Source: Symbiodinium natans (Eukaryota > Sar > Dinophyceae > Suessiales > Symbiodiniaceae). Taken from it: a stretch of DNA of 64,000 nt. Shown in pieces: positions 23,386 through 33,185 of this stretch. Both the position numbers and the translations under genes were made by a program. Below the pieces are notes generated by a model that was not told the DNA's origin, did no database searches, and saw only the letters and a program-made list of their open reading frames with translations. Within the stretch, counting starts at the first letter, position 1, and each line of letters starts with the position of its first letter. Location of the stretch: positions 298,415 through 362,414 of the forward strand of contig CAJNDS010002371.1 of the NCBI GenBank assembly GCA_905221605.1, read 5' to 3'.

Positions 23386-26300
23386 CTAGGTGTCTTGCCA
23401 AGTGTCATAAACGTCCAAAGTGGCTTTAAGGTCATCTTTGAGACATGGAGCTGCATTGGGAAAGCTCTTGTGTTGCTCTGATGGGAAGTGCTTGGAGATG
23501 TCTGCATGAGAGGGTATGCCCTTGCTCCCCCCATGGTCCGACACAGGGTCCCAGCCTGTCGTCAAGTCAGGCGACATGCCCCGCATCGCTGCCCGAGCTT
23601 CCTCGAAGGTATAATTGGGTGCCCTTGGCGCACCAGGCGTTCCTGGGAGTCCTGTGAGGCCACTGGACAGCGGCGCAAGCCCTGATGGCGCCAGCTCCAC
23701 GTCGCCAGTCGGCGCAATCTGTGCTGTGCCATAGCCGGGTGCAGGCATTCCAGGCATGTCTGACGTGTTCGCTGCGGCGCTTGGCGTCGGAGTGGGACAC
23801 AACGTCCTGGACAGGAAGTTGTTGGTGGTGCTACTCACGGCAACCCTGAGGACGCAAGGCAGTAGATGAAAGGACATGATATCTGGACATCTTGTATATC
23901 ACTAGACTCTAGACAAGGCTCGGATTGGGTGCATTTTGGCATTCTTGCGTCTCCAACAAGTCGCGCTTGCATGGTCGTCCACCATTTCGTTCCTGCATTC
24001 TTGCGCGCTTGCGAGATTGAACTCCAAATCCGCATGATGTACTGCAATAGCCCCACGAAGACCAATCTGTGAGAACACAATCCACGGGACACACCTGCGT
24101 GTTGCAGTATTCTCCATCCTCGCTGAAATCTGCACAGGGTGTCCCCCCATGCTGGGCCTCCTGAAGCTTTGCACGCACTCTGTGCCTCCATCCACCGTCA
24201 CAAGACTGTGTGCAGTCAGTCCATGCACCCCAATCATCCCATTTGCAGTCGCGAGGGCAAAACGATTCGTGACATATTGCCTGCTCTTCATCTTCTCCAA
24301 TGCAGGGTAAGCCATCGTTCTTTTGTGGCACTACAACATCCCTGAAGCGCTTTGTAAGCCCGTCATCACAGTGCACAGAGCACGCTGTCCACCTGCTCCA
24401 CGGACCCCACTCGCAATCCACCGCACAGCCCTCCCTGTTGCATTCGGCTTCCTGCACAGGCGTTCCTTCGCAAGGCAAACCGCCATACTGTTCTGTCACA
24501 GCCCTGCTCCGTGTACGTGATGTGCTGCCCAACTCACAGCTCTTCGAGCAGTCAGTCCATTGTGTCCAGGAAGACCACTGACAGTCTATTGGGCATTCCT
24601 GCTGGTTGCATGCCTCGACATTTTCATCGCTGCCCTCACACGCCGCGCCACCGAACATTGCCATTGCCTTCTGTCGATGCTGAGACCTCTCCCCTCCGCC
24701 ACAGGTCGCAGAGCAGGCGAACCATTCGGACCAAGCTTCCCATGCACAGTCCAGAGGACATGCCTCATGGTTGCAGCCAACCTTATCTTCGGACATTCCC
24801 TGACACAGCATTCCCCCATGAGCAGCTGGAATCAGCTCTGTTCGAGATCGATATGCTTGGCCTCCACCGCAACTCGATGAGCAGGAGCTCCACTCCGACC
24901 ACAGGCTCCAAACACAATCTTGGGGGCAGGCATTTGAGGCACAGCTCTGTTCTTCGTCGAAGGGACCAAGACAAGCGTGACCCCCGAACTCACTTTGGGC
25001 ATGGACGAGGCGAGCCCGGGTCTGCGTGCCATTGCCACATGTGACCGGGCAGGTAGACCAAGGCCCCCAATCCGAGAACGTGCAGTCATGGGGACAATTT
25101 CCAGCATCGCAAATCGCTTCATCATCAACTGTTCCATAGCATGCCTGCCCTCCATGTTCTTCATATGTCAGCCTTGTCCTGTTGCGATTGCTCATGCCCT
25201 GCCCGCAGCTGACAGAGCACTGGTGCCAGTCACTCCAGTCAGACCACTGGAGTCCACAGGACAATGCTCTTGAAGCATGCAGTCTCCCGTTTCCGAGCTT
25301 TCGCCGTCACACTCAGCTCCGCCATTCTCGGCAGGAGCTTTGATGGATCGATGGCGGGACTTTGCGCCCCGCCCGCATGATGCAGAACACTCCCAGTCAC
25401 TCCAATCACCCCATTGGCAGGCAAACGGACATGGGCCTGCATGGCAAAGGCCATCCTGAGCGTCCTCGCCCTGACAAGGCAAGCCACCAAACTCCTCGAC
25501 ACTTTTTTGGCGCTTGCGTCGGCCGGTACCATCTCCACACGAAACTGAGCAGCCCGCCCAGTCTTCCCAGTCTTTCCACTCACAATCCTTGGGACATGCT
25601 TCCTGCTGACACGTGCGGTTTTCCATGCCAACTCCCGCACAATCCAGACCATCACCTTCGGCAGGAGTTTTGACCAGACGGACACGTGTAGTGTGCCCAC
25701 CGCCACAAGAGGAAGAACAAACATGCCAATCACTCCAGTCAGCCCAAGCACAGTCAACCGGGCACGGGTCCACGCTGCAATATTTTTTCTCATAAAGATG
25801 GTCTTGGCCAGGACAAGCCCCACCGTTCTCAGACGGCTGAGCAACTGTCCGTGTTCGTTCTGCAGAGGCAGAACCGCAGGTGACAGGGCAAGAAGTCCAC
25901 AGAGTCCAGTCAGACATTGTGCAATGCACAGGACAAGGAGCATTACTGCACTGCCTGTTTTGGTCCGGCTGTCCCTGGCAAGCTTCTCCAAATGAGTTTG
26001 GCTGAACAGAGATAGTCCTGAATCTCGCAGACATTCCGTCACCACACGATGTTGAGCATTCTTGCCAACTACTCCAATCAGACCATCGGCAATCAACTGG
26101 ACAGACTCCTCCATCACATGTTTTTGATTCGTGCAAACTATCGCACGATGCTCCGCCGAAGCTGGCAGCCTTGCTGATTGTGCGGCTGCGCTGGGTCACG
26201 CCTGAGAACATGGGACCATGCTCTGAACGAGCCGCTCGAGGTTTTAAGGATGCTTTCCGGACAGCTCTCGTCATTCAAGGTTTAAAAATGGTGCGGCATG

Positions 26301-27277
26301 ACATGGAGTATGGTACAAAGTACAAAGCTGGAACATGATAGAAGCACTGCATATCACTCGGGACGTTTTCGTTGCAGTAGTCAGATGTAGTCAGGACGGA
26401 GGTAGGTAGGAGATGGTAGGAGATGGTAGGAGACGGTAGGAGTAGCATCCAAACTCCCCTTGCCTGCACCACACGTCACGCTGCACAGCGACCATCTCCC
26501 CCAGTCATCCAGCTGGCAATCTACGGGGCAATCAATGTGTGCGCCGTCCGTGCTCTCCGTGGTCGGTCCTTCACAGGCCGTACCCAGCTCATTGGCCGGC
26601 ATCAGTACCTGCCGGTGCCGGTGCTTTGTGCTAGGGCCGCAGCTTGCGGAGAAGGACCAATCGCTCCAGTCACTCCAAGCGCAATCCACTGGACAGGGAT
26701 CCACATTGCAGTCCAACTGGCGCTGAGAAGCTCCTGCGCATGCCACTCCTCCAAACTCAGCGGATTTTGCATCTCGCGTTGAGACTGAGATCCCGCGCCC
26801 ACAAGTCAAAGTGCATGAGCCCCAGTCGGTCCAGTCGTTCCAAGTGCAATCTACTGGGCACTCTCCGTTGGTGCAGGTTCTTTCCTCCTTCCAATTCCCA
26901 TCACATGAGCCACTGCTCTCAGCGTGCTTGATTTCTCTTGTTCGGAGCGACACCCCAGCGCCACAGGTGAATTGACAAACCGTCCAGTCTCCCCACAGCT
27001 CCCACTCGCAGTCAGAGTCTTCTGCGGTGAGCGAGACTGGCCCTGATCTTGTCTTTGGCATTTCAGATCGCATGATCGGCGAACCTGCTACAACCGCTCG
27101 AAGCTGCCGTGCGGTGCTCTTTAGCAAACTGCTCGGTGACCATTCTCCGTGCTCATTTGGCTCTTGTGAATCTTGCTGTCGGCTGGCACTAATCTCATAT
27201 GCTGCTCCACAAGAGATCCAAGTGCAAATCAAGCCGACAAGGGCAGCCCTCGCCGCAGGACCGCAATGCGCTGGCAT
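23386..27277 (-). CDS. Secreted protein with 17 thrombospondin type-1 repeats
   Basis: Predicted extracellular or cell-surface adhesion protein. The ATG at 27277 begins a signal peptide (about residues 1-26, hydrophobic core AALVGLICTWISCGAA). Residues about 90-1034 are 17 TSP1 repeats of about 55 residues, each with WSDW-like tryptophans, a CSxSCG motif, an R-x-R stretch and a CPVDC junction. A Cys before the first Trp makes them group-2 (TRAP/F-spondin-like) TSRs. The last about 150 residues are Pro/Gly/Ala-rich with no membrane segment, ending at a stop at 23388-23386. Exons: 27277-26464, 26201-23922, 23845-23386. Intron 1 is GC-AG (GCAG|GCAAGG to CTCAG|GCGTG) and interrupts repeat 4; intron 2 is GA-AG, 76 nt. 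One base is missing at about 25250, between repeats 9 and 10; allowing for it, the exons sum to 1,185 codons. TSP1 proteins are adhesins in apicomplexans and have been proposed as surface recognition proteins in symbiotic dinoflagellates; the role here is inferred. Confidence 0.9.
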
Positions 27278-27356
27278 TCTATGGCATAGCCTGAGATATG
27301 TAAGAGGATCCACAGACTTGGACAGGGTGGAAGCTGAAAATGACAGAAAGTTTGTC

Positions 27357-27368
27357 TGAGCCAAAATG
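27357..27368 (-). promoter_or_regulatory. Relict dinoflagellate spliced-leader fragment in the 5' leader of the TSP1-repeat gene
   Basis: On the minus strand the sequence reads CATTTTGGCTCA, followed by GAC. This is an exact 12-nt match to the 3' half of the conserved DinoSL exon, whose end is known to be CATTTTGGCTCAAG. It lies 79 nt upstream of the chosen ATG. An AG preceded by CTGC (minus-strand GACTGCAG) just upstream could serve as the present trans-splice acceptor. Such relicts are known in dinoflagellates and mark genes that passed through a trans-spliced mRNA and were reinserted. A 12-mer match anywhere on both strands of 64 kb is expected about 0.008 times by chance. Confidence 0.7.
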
Positions 27369-27431
27369 TCACATTGCATCACCTGCAGTCTCAAGATAAT
27401 GCAAACTATTTTCAAACTCACCATGACTTGC

Positions 27432-28043
27432 TCAAGCTGTAAGCAAGAGAGCATCCAGCCTCCCTGAGATCTGCGGGAATTCGATTGCGAGCATCGGTAA
27501 GGTCCATCCGAAAGACGGATACCTCTGCAACCCTCTGGATTTCAATAAGTGCTTGGCGCGAAGATGCACCTCTGGACTTGCACAGACAATGGTGAAGGGC
27601 TCCACGTCCATACCGCCGATCTCAGAAAGCACGCATGCACAGCACCCTTGCGCATCAGGTGCCAGCAACAGGCAATGTGCAAAAAGGTTCGCACCGTCGA
27701 CAAGCCAATGATCTGACCTCTGCCAATTTCTCCAACCTCCTACGAGGCTCCAGAACTGTCGCATCTTTAACGGAACAGCATAGTCAGCTCCAAGGTCCTG
27801 AGCCCTTCCTTCTCTGGATGTTCGAACTTTGCAGAGGCCATCCTGGCAACCATCCAAACTGCAACCGCACAAGCACTCACTTCGCATAACACAAGACAGG
27901 TGCGCTCTAATCAGCGTGAGCCGCTCACAAGGCTTGCCAGCCACGCACAGCCTCACTTGGAGACCAAACCCTGAAACGCAGCACAAACAAAGACCCAAGG
28001 CGGGACGCAGCAGCAAAGTGGCGCACACGTGTCCACGCCTCAC
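27432..28043 (-). CDS. Unidentified protein or 3'-terminal exon(s), upstream neighbour of the TSP1-repeat gene
   Basis: An open frame of 203 codons ends at a stop at 27432, 155 nt before the ATG of the TSP1-repeat gene on the same strand. The last about 110 codons have ordinary globular composition (for example DHWLVDGANLFAHCLLLAP and LHLRAK-like stretches). The first part is Cys-rich (CLCGCSLDGCQDGLC) and could contain an intron. No family was recognised. The tight same-strand spacing suits a polycistronic block resolved by trans-splicing. Confidence 0.45.
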   Translation of the reverse strand: MRRGHVCATLLLRPALGLCLCCVSGFGLQVRLCVAGKPCERLTLIRAHLSCVMRSECLCGCSLDGCQDGLCKVRTSREGRAQDLGADYAVPLKMRQFWSLVGGWRNWQRSDHWLVDGANLFAHCLLLAPDAQGCCACVLSEIGGMDVEPFTIVCASPEVHLRAKHLLKSRGLQRYPSFGWTLPMLAIEFPQISGRLDALLLTA

Positions 28044-28401
28044 CTGCTGTTCAGAAAAGAACCCCCCAAGGACCTGCAGAGCGGGGCAAGATGGGCGTCA
28101 GCTAGTGTTACAAGCTTGCTCGAACGGATGTGTAAGCTTTTACAAACCGAGCAGGCCAAGTGGGCATTGATTGACAATCACTGAGCACTTTCGAATCCCA
28201 TCCGCCTGCGCATGGTCTTCCCCCTTCAATGTCCTCGGCCTTCACTTAGAATCACCAAGTGACACTTGCTTTAAACGAATGGGCCGGCAAGCACCCTGCA
28301 AATGGTCTCGTAGGAAGTTCACTCGCCCTTGTTCCTGCACTCTGCGAAACAGCGAGCCTATTTTTGAGGAGGCGCCTTGCACCCAAGTAGTACTAGCGGC
28401 C

Positions 28402-28432
28402 ACTAGCAATCACTAGCAATCACTAGCACTGA
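28402..28432. repeat. CACTAGCAAT tandem repeat
   Basis: Three decamer copies, the first diverged. Confidence 0.8.
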
Positions 28433-28889
28433 AAAACGTCTTCCCTCCGCATCCTTCGCCAGGTAGGCTGCACGAAGCTTGCTCTCAAAGAGAGCTTTGC
28501 TGATGCAGCCCAACCTTGCACAGCCCACGAACATGAAGAAAACAAGTAGAAAAAAGCAGCTTCAGCTGCTTCGTGTGGAGCCGACGTCTTATGTGAATTG
28601 CTTTAGGCTGGCAAGATGACAAGCGCAGGCACCGAGGACTCGTGCGGCTGATTCTTGACAATAACCAGCTATCAGCTATTGCGTGGGACTGCGGCTGACA
28701 AGCTTCAGCAGCGACGATTGACCTAATTGGCCGAGACGTCATGAATAATCTTGCCGCTGCAAGAATGCAAGATTGCAAGACGGCATGCGACTAAGCCTGG
28801 CACGCATTCCGACGAGCACCGTGCAAAAGCCCAGTCTGAGCAACCGAATCTCAAGCTTCCACAGGCACCCTATGGATGAGGATGAACAT

Positions 28890-30005
28890 CAAATTCAAAA
28901 AAGGAATTAAATTCGAATTTAATTCATTCTGGACGGGCAGCCCACCCCCCGCAGGCCGAAGGATTCAATTCGAATTTAATTCCTGAAATGAAGCCTCGTA
29001 GCACAGCACTTAAGCTTAAAATTGAATTTAATCCTCCTTCCTGCCGGAAGGATTAAATTCAAATTTAAGCTGCCTCATAGTTCGACGAGGTTGCACGGTC
29101 ACTCGCACTTCGGTTTTCGCACGCTCGGCCCTTGCTCTACGCTTCGGTTTTTACACTCTCGGCCCTTGCTCCAGCTTGGCGCGCTTCGGTTCAGGGTTTC
29201 AGGGTTTTGGGTTCAGGGTTTGAGGGCTTTGGGGTTCAGGGTTTGTTTTGGGTTGAGGGTTTGAGGGCTTTGGGTTGAGGGTTTGAGGGCTTTGGGGTTC
29301 AGGGTTTAAAGGTTTTTGGGTTCAGGGTTTGAGGGCTTTGGGTTGAGGGTTTGAGGGCTTTGGGGTTCAGGGTTTAAAGGTTTTTGGGTTCAGGGTTTGA
29401 GGGCTTTGGGTTCAGGGTTTGAGGGTTATGGGTTCAGGGTTTGAGGGTTTTTGGGTGCAGGGTTTGAGGGCTTTGGGTTCAGGGTTTGAAGGTCTTCGGT
29501 TGAAGGTTTGAGGGTTTTGGGTTCACACTTTGAGGTCTTAGGGGTTCAGGGTTTTAGGTTGGCTTTGGATTTCTCTACAACACCACTGCATGGCAATAGA
29601 ATTCGAATTTAACTCACGCGTGCTAAGTACTGTATGGTAACATAATTCGAATTTTCCCCGCGCGCTAATGACTCGGCAATCTAATTCGAATTTAATCCCC
29701 GCGCGCTAATGACTGTATGGCAATATAATTCGAATTTAATCCATAATTCCGAAAGAGAATTAAATTCAAATACAGAATTAAACCTGCCTGGCAGGGCTTA
29801 AATTCGAATTTAAAGCCAAGTCTTCGCGATAAGGATTAAATTCAAATGTAACCCCCTCAACACGGAGCCCTGGTCCTCGCAGGGGCTTAAATTCGAATTA
29901 AATTCAGAAAGCCATTGGAGGATTAAATTCGAATTTAAACCCCCTCGACGGGCAGATGGATGGCCGCTGAAGCAGGTCTGAAATTCGAATTTAATCTTTA
30001 TTGAA
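28890..30005. repeat. Dispersed AATTCGAATT palindromes around a telomere-like core
   Basis: About 14 copies of an imperfect palindrome of about 20 nt centred on AATTCGAATT (some AATTCAAATT) occur near 28910, 28970, 29020, 29050, 29600, 29642, 29680, 29727, 29760, 29800, 29835, 29887, 29923 and 29982. They lie on both sides of a degenerate array at 29180-29560. Confidence 0.85.
29180..29560 (+). repeat. Degenerate TTCAGGG/TTTGAGGG array
   Basis: About 14 units of a 25-30-nt repeat combining GGTTCAGGG and TTTGAGGGCTTTGGG. It resembles diverged TTTAGGG telomere repeats with a higher-order period. Confidence 0.85.
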
Positions 30006-30009
30006 TCTG

Positions 30010-32760
30010 AAATTCAACCTTATTCGGCACCCTATCGCACCCTATCCAAACATCACGTATTGCAATTCTCCCGCCAACGTGAGTCCCAGAAGACCGTCTG
30101 ATCATCGCGTAGGTTGCAACACAAAACGCCAAATATCGTCCAGTGGCTCTGATGTTCTTCAGAATACCGTGATTCGAGGTCTAGCTGAGTCTAGCTACGC
30201 GAAAGGCATCGACCAGCATATGCCGCTTATTGCCACAGACATGCAAGCCCCTCGCCTCTCCAAAACAAGCGCCTTCTTTGAGCTCCTCGTGTGAAGAGAA
30301 CATGACGCGCCATGCCCAGAGTCTCAATTTGAACAGGCCTTCACCTGGCTTGCATTCACGGGGCCACCCGTCACCTTGCTCCAGGCCCAGGACCAACAAA
30401 ACGTACTTCGCCGCTTCGCAGTACTCAATACGCGAAGCCCTCTGCGAAGCTTCTCAGCTCAGGCTCTGAGTTCGGCACCGGGTCCATGTCCGAGTCCTTG
30501 AGTGAAGACACAGATTCAGAGGCTTTTCACGTTTGCACCCCTGAAGTTCCCGCTCTCTGTCGCTGTCTTCGGCTATTTTGGCTGTCTCCACTCCTGCGTC
30601 TCTGTCGGGGGCACCGGCGTCTTGCCTGCGCGATGGGCCCCAGAGGCCCCACATGGCTCCCACAAGTGATGGCAAGAAAAGGCAGATGACGGCTCTCACA
30701 TCACAGCGAAGGATGCCGCGCCCTCGGCTTCATCGGTGCGCCTCTCATGCGACTACCTTGAAACTGGCATCTTTGCGCACAACCGGCCGCCTTGCCACGA
30801 GCAACTTGACGGCTGCCTGCCATCGACAGGCCCGAGATTCCCAAGATGGCCAAAGGGGCGCGACGGGGTGCGGTTCGGGGTGCAGCATATGGAAAATGTC
30901 CTGCCTTTTGCAGCTTCTTGGTGGCATGAAGTGGAGCCTCATCTTTTGCCTCCTCACGAAACGATCAACTATGGAAAAAATATACAAACATGTGAAAACT
31001 TCTTGCCTGGACATTGGTTCAACACATGGTTTGGCTTGTTAATTCTTTGCATGCTGTGCAAAGTGGCCTGACTCCTAGGAAACCCCTCGAGTACCATTCT
31101 GAAAGGCAAGGCCGGGTTTCAGCATTGTCTTGTCTACATTTGTCTACTGCAGTACCGCTTTGTACGTGTTGAAGCACACGGGCGAATCACGGCGAACAGC
31201 GACACAGCAACTTCTCTCACAGCAGAGTTTGCTCGGAGAGTGATGGACGTGGATGGAAAAGCCGTTGCGTTTGTCCGAAGCCAAGTCACTTAAGCCTTGC
31301 AGTTTCGGCGCCATGCTTTCTTGTAAGGAGCTTGACACGTACCCCCCCTTTAAGAATACAACTAACCCTGCACTGTGTGAGCATGCTCCGTCATTTGCCG
31401 CATCTCTTGCAACGACTGGTGCAGATTGGAAAGTAATGCAATATGAAGGAGCGTTGTCTGTATGGTGGCAGGATCCCGGGACGGCGCGGACGGTGTCTTT
31501 TGGCTCAGAGTACGCTGTCGCTGTCGAAGACGCGTCATGTTACATGTTTCCCAAACAGCCAAATCCGCTAGAAGATGACATCTTGGTATGCAGCTGCCTT
31601 CTCCGCAGCTTGTGCAAAAGCTCTGGCTCTCGGCGAAACATCTGGATCATCCTCCTGCAACAGGATATGTTAAGCTGCCGGCCTGACAGCAAGCCTTGAA
31701 AGAAGATAATGAAGTTCGCTTACTTCGCTTACCTTTGTCCTTGCCGGGCCGTCAAATTCGTCCTTTGTGTCCTTCGTGTGCTGATGACTCTTCTGAAATG
31801 CGACGTGTTGCGGCGATGATGCCGGCCTCGTCGTCACGAAGCTCACCTTGGCCACTTTGGCCATTTACCCAAATTCCGACGGCTCCTTTCAAAAGGATGT
31901 AGCACCTGACAGAGGCTAAGACAAAGAAGCATCACAGGAAAATGAGTCTTGCGCTGCAAAGCTTCAACACCAGAACTGAGCATCTCAGCATGTCGGCGAC
32001 GTCCCCCTGCTTGATGATGACTTGTTGCCTCAGGTCGCAAGGCAGTCACAAAACAAGCCATGCGAAGCCATGCGAAGCCATGCGAAGCCATGCGAAGCCA
32101 TGCGAGGCCACGCGAGGCCATGCCAAGCACGTGACGCCATGCGAAGCCATGCCAATGCAATGCAATGCCAGGCAACTGCAGTAGCGAGGCCGAGCTCCTG
32201 ACCTCTTCACCTCAACATAGGACCTGATTGTACAAAGCATGTCCCATGATAACAAAACTTTGCTGGCAAAACACATACTTGAGTCAATCCAATATGTATA
32301 TATATATATGTACCTATATATGAATACCATCGAATGAGAGAAAATGGGAGGACAAGTGTGCTTGATGGAAAGGTCACACGCGCAAAGCAAGCAAGCAACC
32401 AATCAAGGAAGGAAACAGGCAAACAAAATAGTTCCGTCGAACGTCACCACCCTGAGCCAAGCCTGAACAAGTTGATAGGAACTGCAGCAATATGCAGCAA
32501 TGATCTGGGATTGACGCGCTTGAGCACTGGAGGGCTAATCTGGGATTGTGGAGCTGGGAGTGGACACCCCGTGGGACCGAGCTGGCATGGGAGCTCCTGA
32601 ACCTGAACTCTGCACCGGGGCTGGAACCTCGCTTGCTGGACCTGAGCTCTGCATTTATCCTTTTGGATGTGTCTTGCTGTTTCCAAGGGGTCTCTAGGAC
32701 GAGCCCCTCTGCACCTTCTGCAGGAGCTTCAGTCCGTCGAACGCAAGTGGCGAGGTGGCA
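30010..32760. other. No resolved gene
   Basis: A minus-strand frame at about 30699-30454 starts with a hydrophobic stretch (AVICLFLPSLVGAMWGLWG), but it lacks an ATG upstream and is followed by polar sequence. Plus-strand frames at 30736-31071 and 31253-31699 and minus-strand fragments near 31960-31850 (HAEMLSSGVEALQRKTHFP) compete. None could be assigned. Confidence 0.35.
32055..32158. repeat. AAGCCATGCG decamer repeat
   Basis: About five perfect decamers (32055-32104) followed by diverged copies to about 32158. Confidence 0.9.
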
Positions 32761-32761
32761 T

Positions 32762-33052
32762 CTAAGGCGCAACCCAAATTTCCACAGCCACCTGCATTGT
32801 GCTCATGACTCGTCTCTTGTGCCGAAGAAGGCACCTGCGCACTTGCGTTTGTTGCTCACGCCTGCTCTGATCAGTTGGCTCTGCGGCTTCCGCAGTGAGG
32901 GCAGACCTGATGGCGACTTGGGAAACCTGAGTGCTTTTACTGAAGAGCACACGAGAGCGGCTGACCTGCGTTGGACGCGGAAAGGTCTCCGCACGCGTGA
33001 AGACGGCGAGGCTGGTGAAGCACTCGGCGACGAGGCTGAAGAGGATGGTCAT
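32762..33052 (-). CDS. Frame with hydrophobic N-terminus next to the telomere-like array
   Basis: A 96-codon minus-strand frame starts at an ATG at 33052 with a hydrophobic run (ILFSLVAECFTSLAVF), then a polar, Arg-rich tail. It could be a signal peptide or, if an exon extends upstream, a membrane helix. It ends about 30 nt from the first of the short repeats that flank the telomere-like array. A plus-strand frame overlaps it, so the strand choice is not certain. Confidence 0.3.
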   Translation of the reverse strand: MTILFSLVAECFTSLAVFTRAETFPRPTQVSRSRVLFSKSTQVSQVAIRSALTAEAAEPTDQSRREQQTQVRRCLLRHKRRVMSTMQVAVEIWVAP

Positions 33053-33078
33053 GAAGATGTGAAGGACGACGCGGAACC

Positions 33079-33177
33079 CGCGTCACTTAGCAAACCCAGA
33101 ACGCGATCACTTGGCCAATCGGGAAACCAAATGGTTTGCGATCACTTAGCAAAAATTTTTACGATCACTTAGCCAAC
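33079..33177 (+). repeat. Left flanking motifs of the telomere-like array
   Basis: Four copies of a motif close to GCGATCACTTAGCMAA start near 33079 (GCGTCACTTAGC), 33103 (GCGATCACTTGGCC), 33138 (GCGATCACTTAGC) and 33160 (CGATCACTTAGCC). All have the same orientation. Confidence 0.85.
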
Positions 33178-33185
33178 TCTAGCTT

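Noticed and set aside
24511-25044. 177-codon plus-strand frame
   Set aside because: It is the antisense shadow of the TSP1-repeat exon, whose motifs fix the minus strand.
31497-31508. CTTTTGGCTCAG on plus, resembling the spliced leader
   Set aside because: Only 10 nt match, no recognisable gene start follows, and a 10-mer match is expected by chance about once in eight such windows.
32546-33172. 208-codon plus-strand frame
   Set aside because: Biased composition and overlap with a better minus-strand frame; no family recognised.
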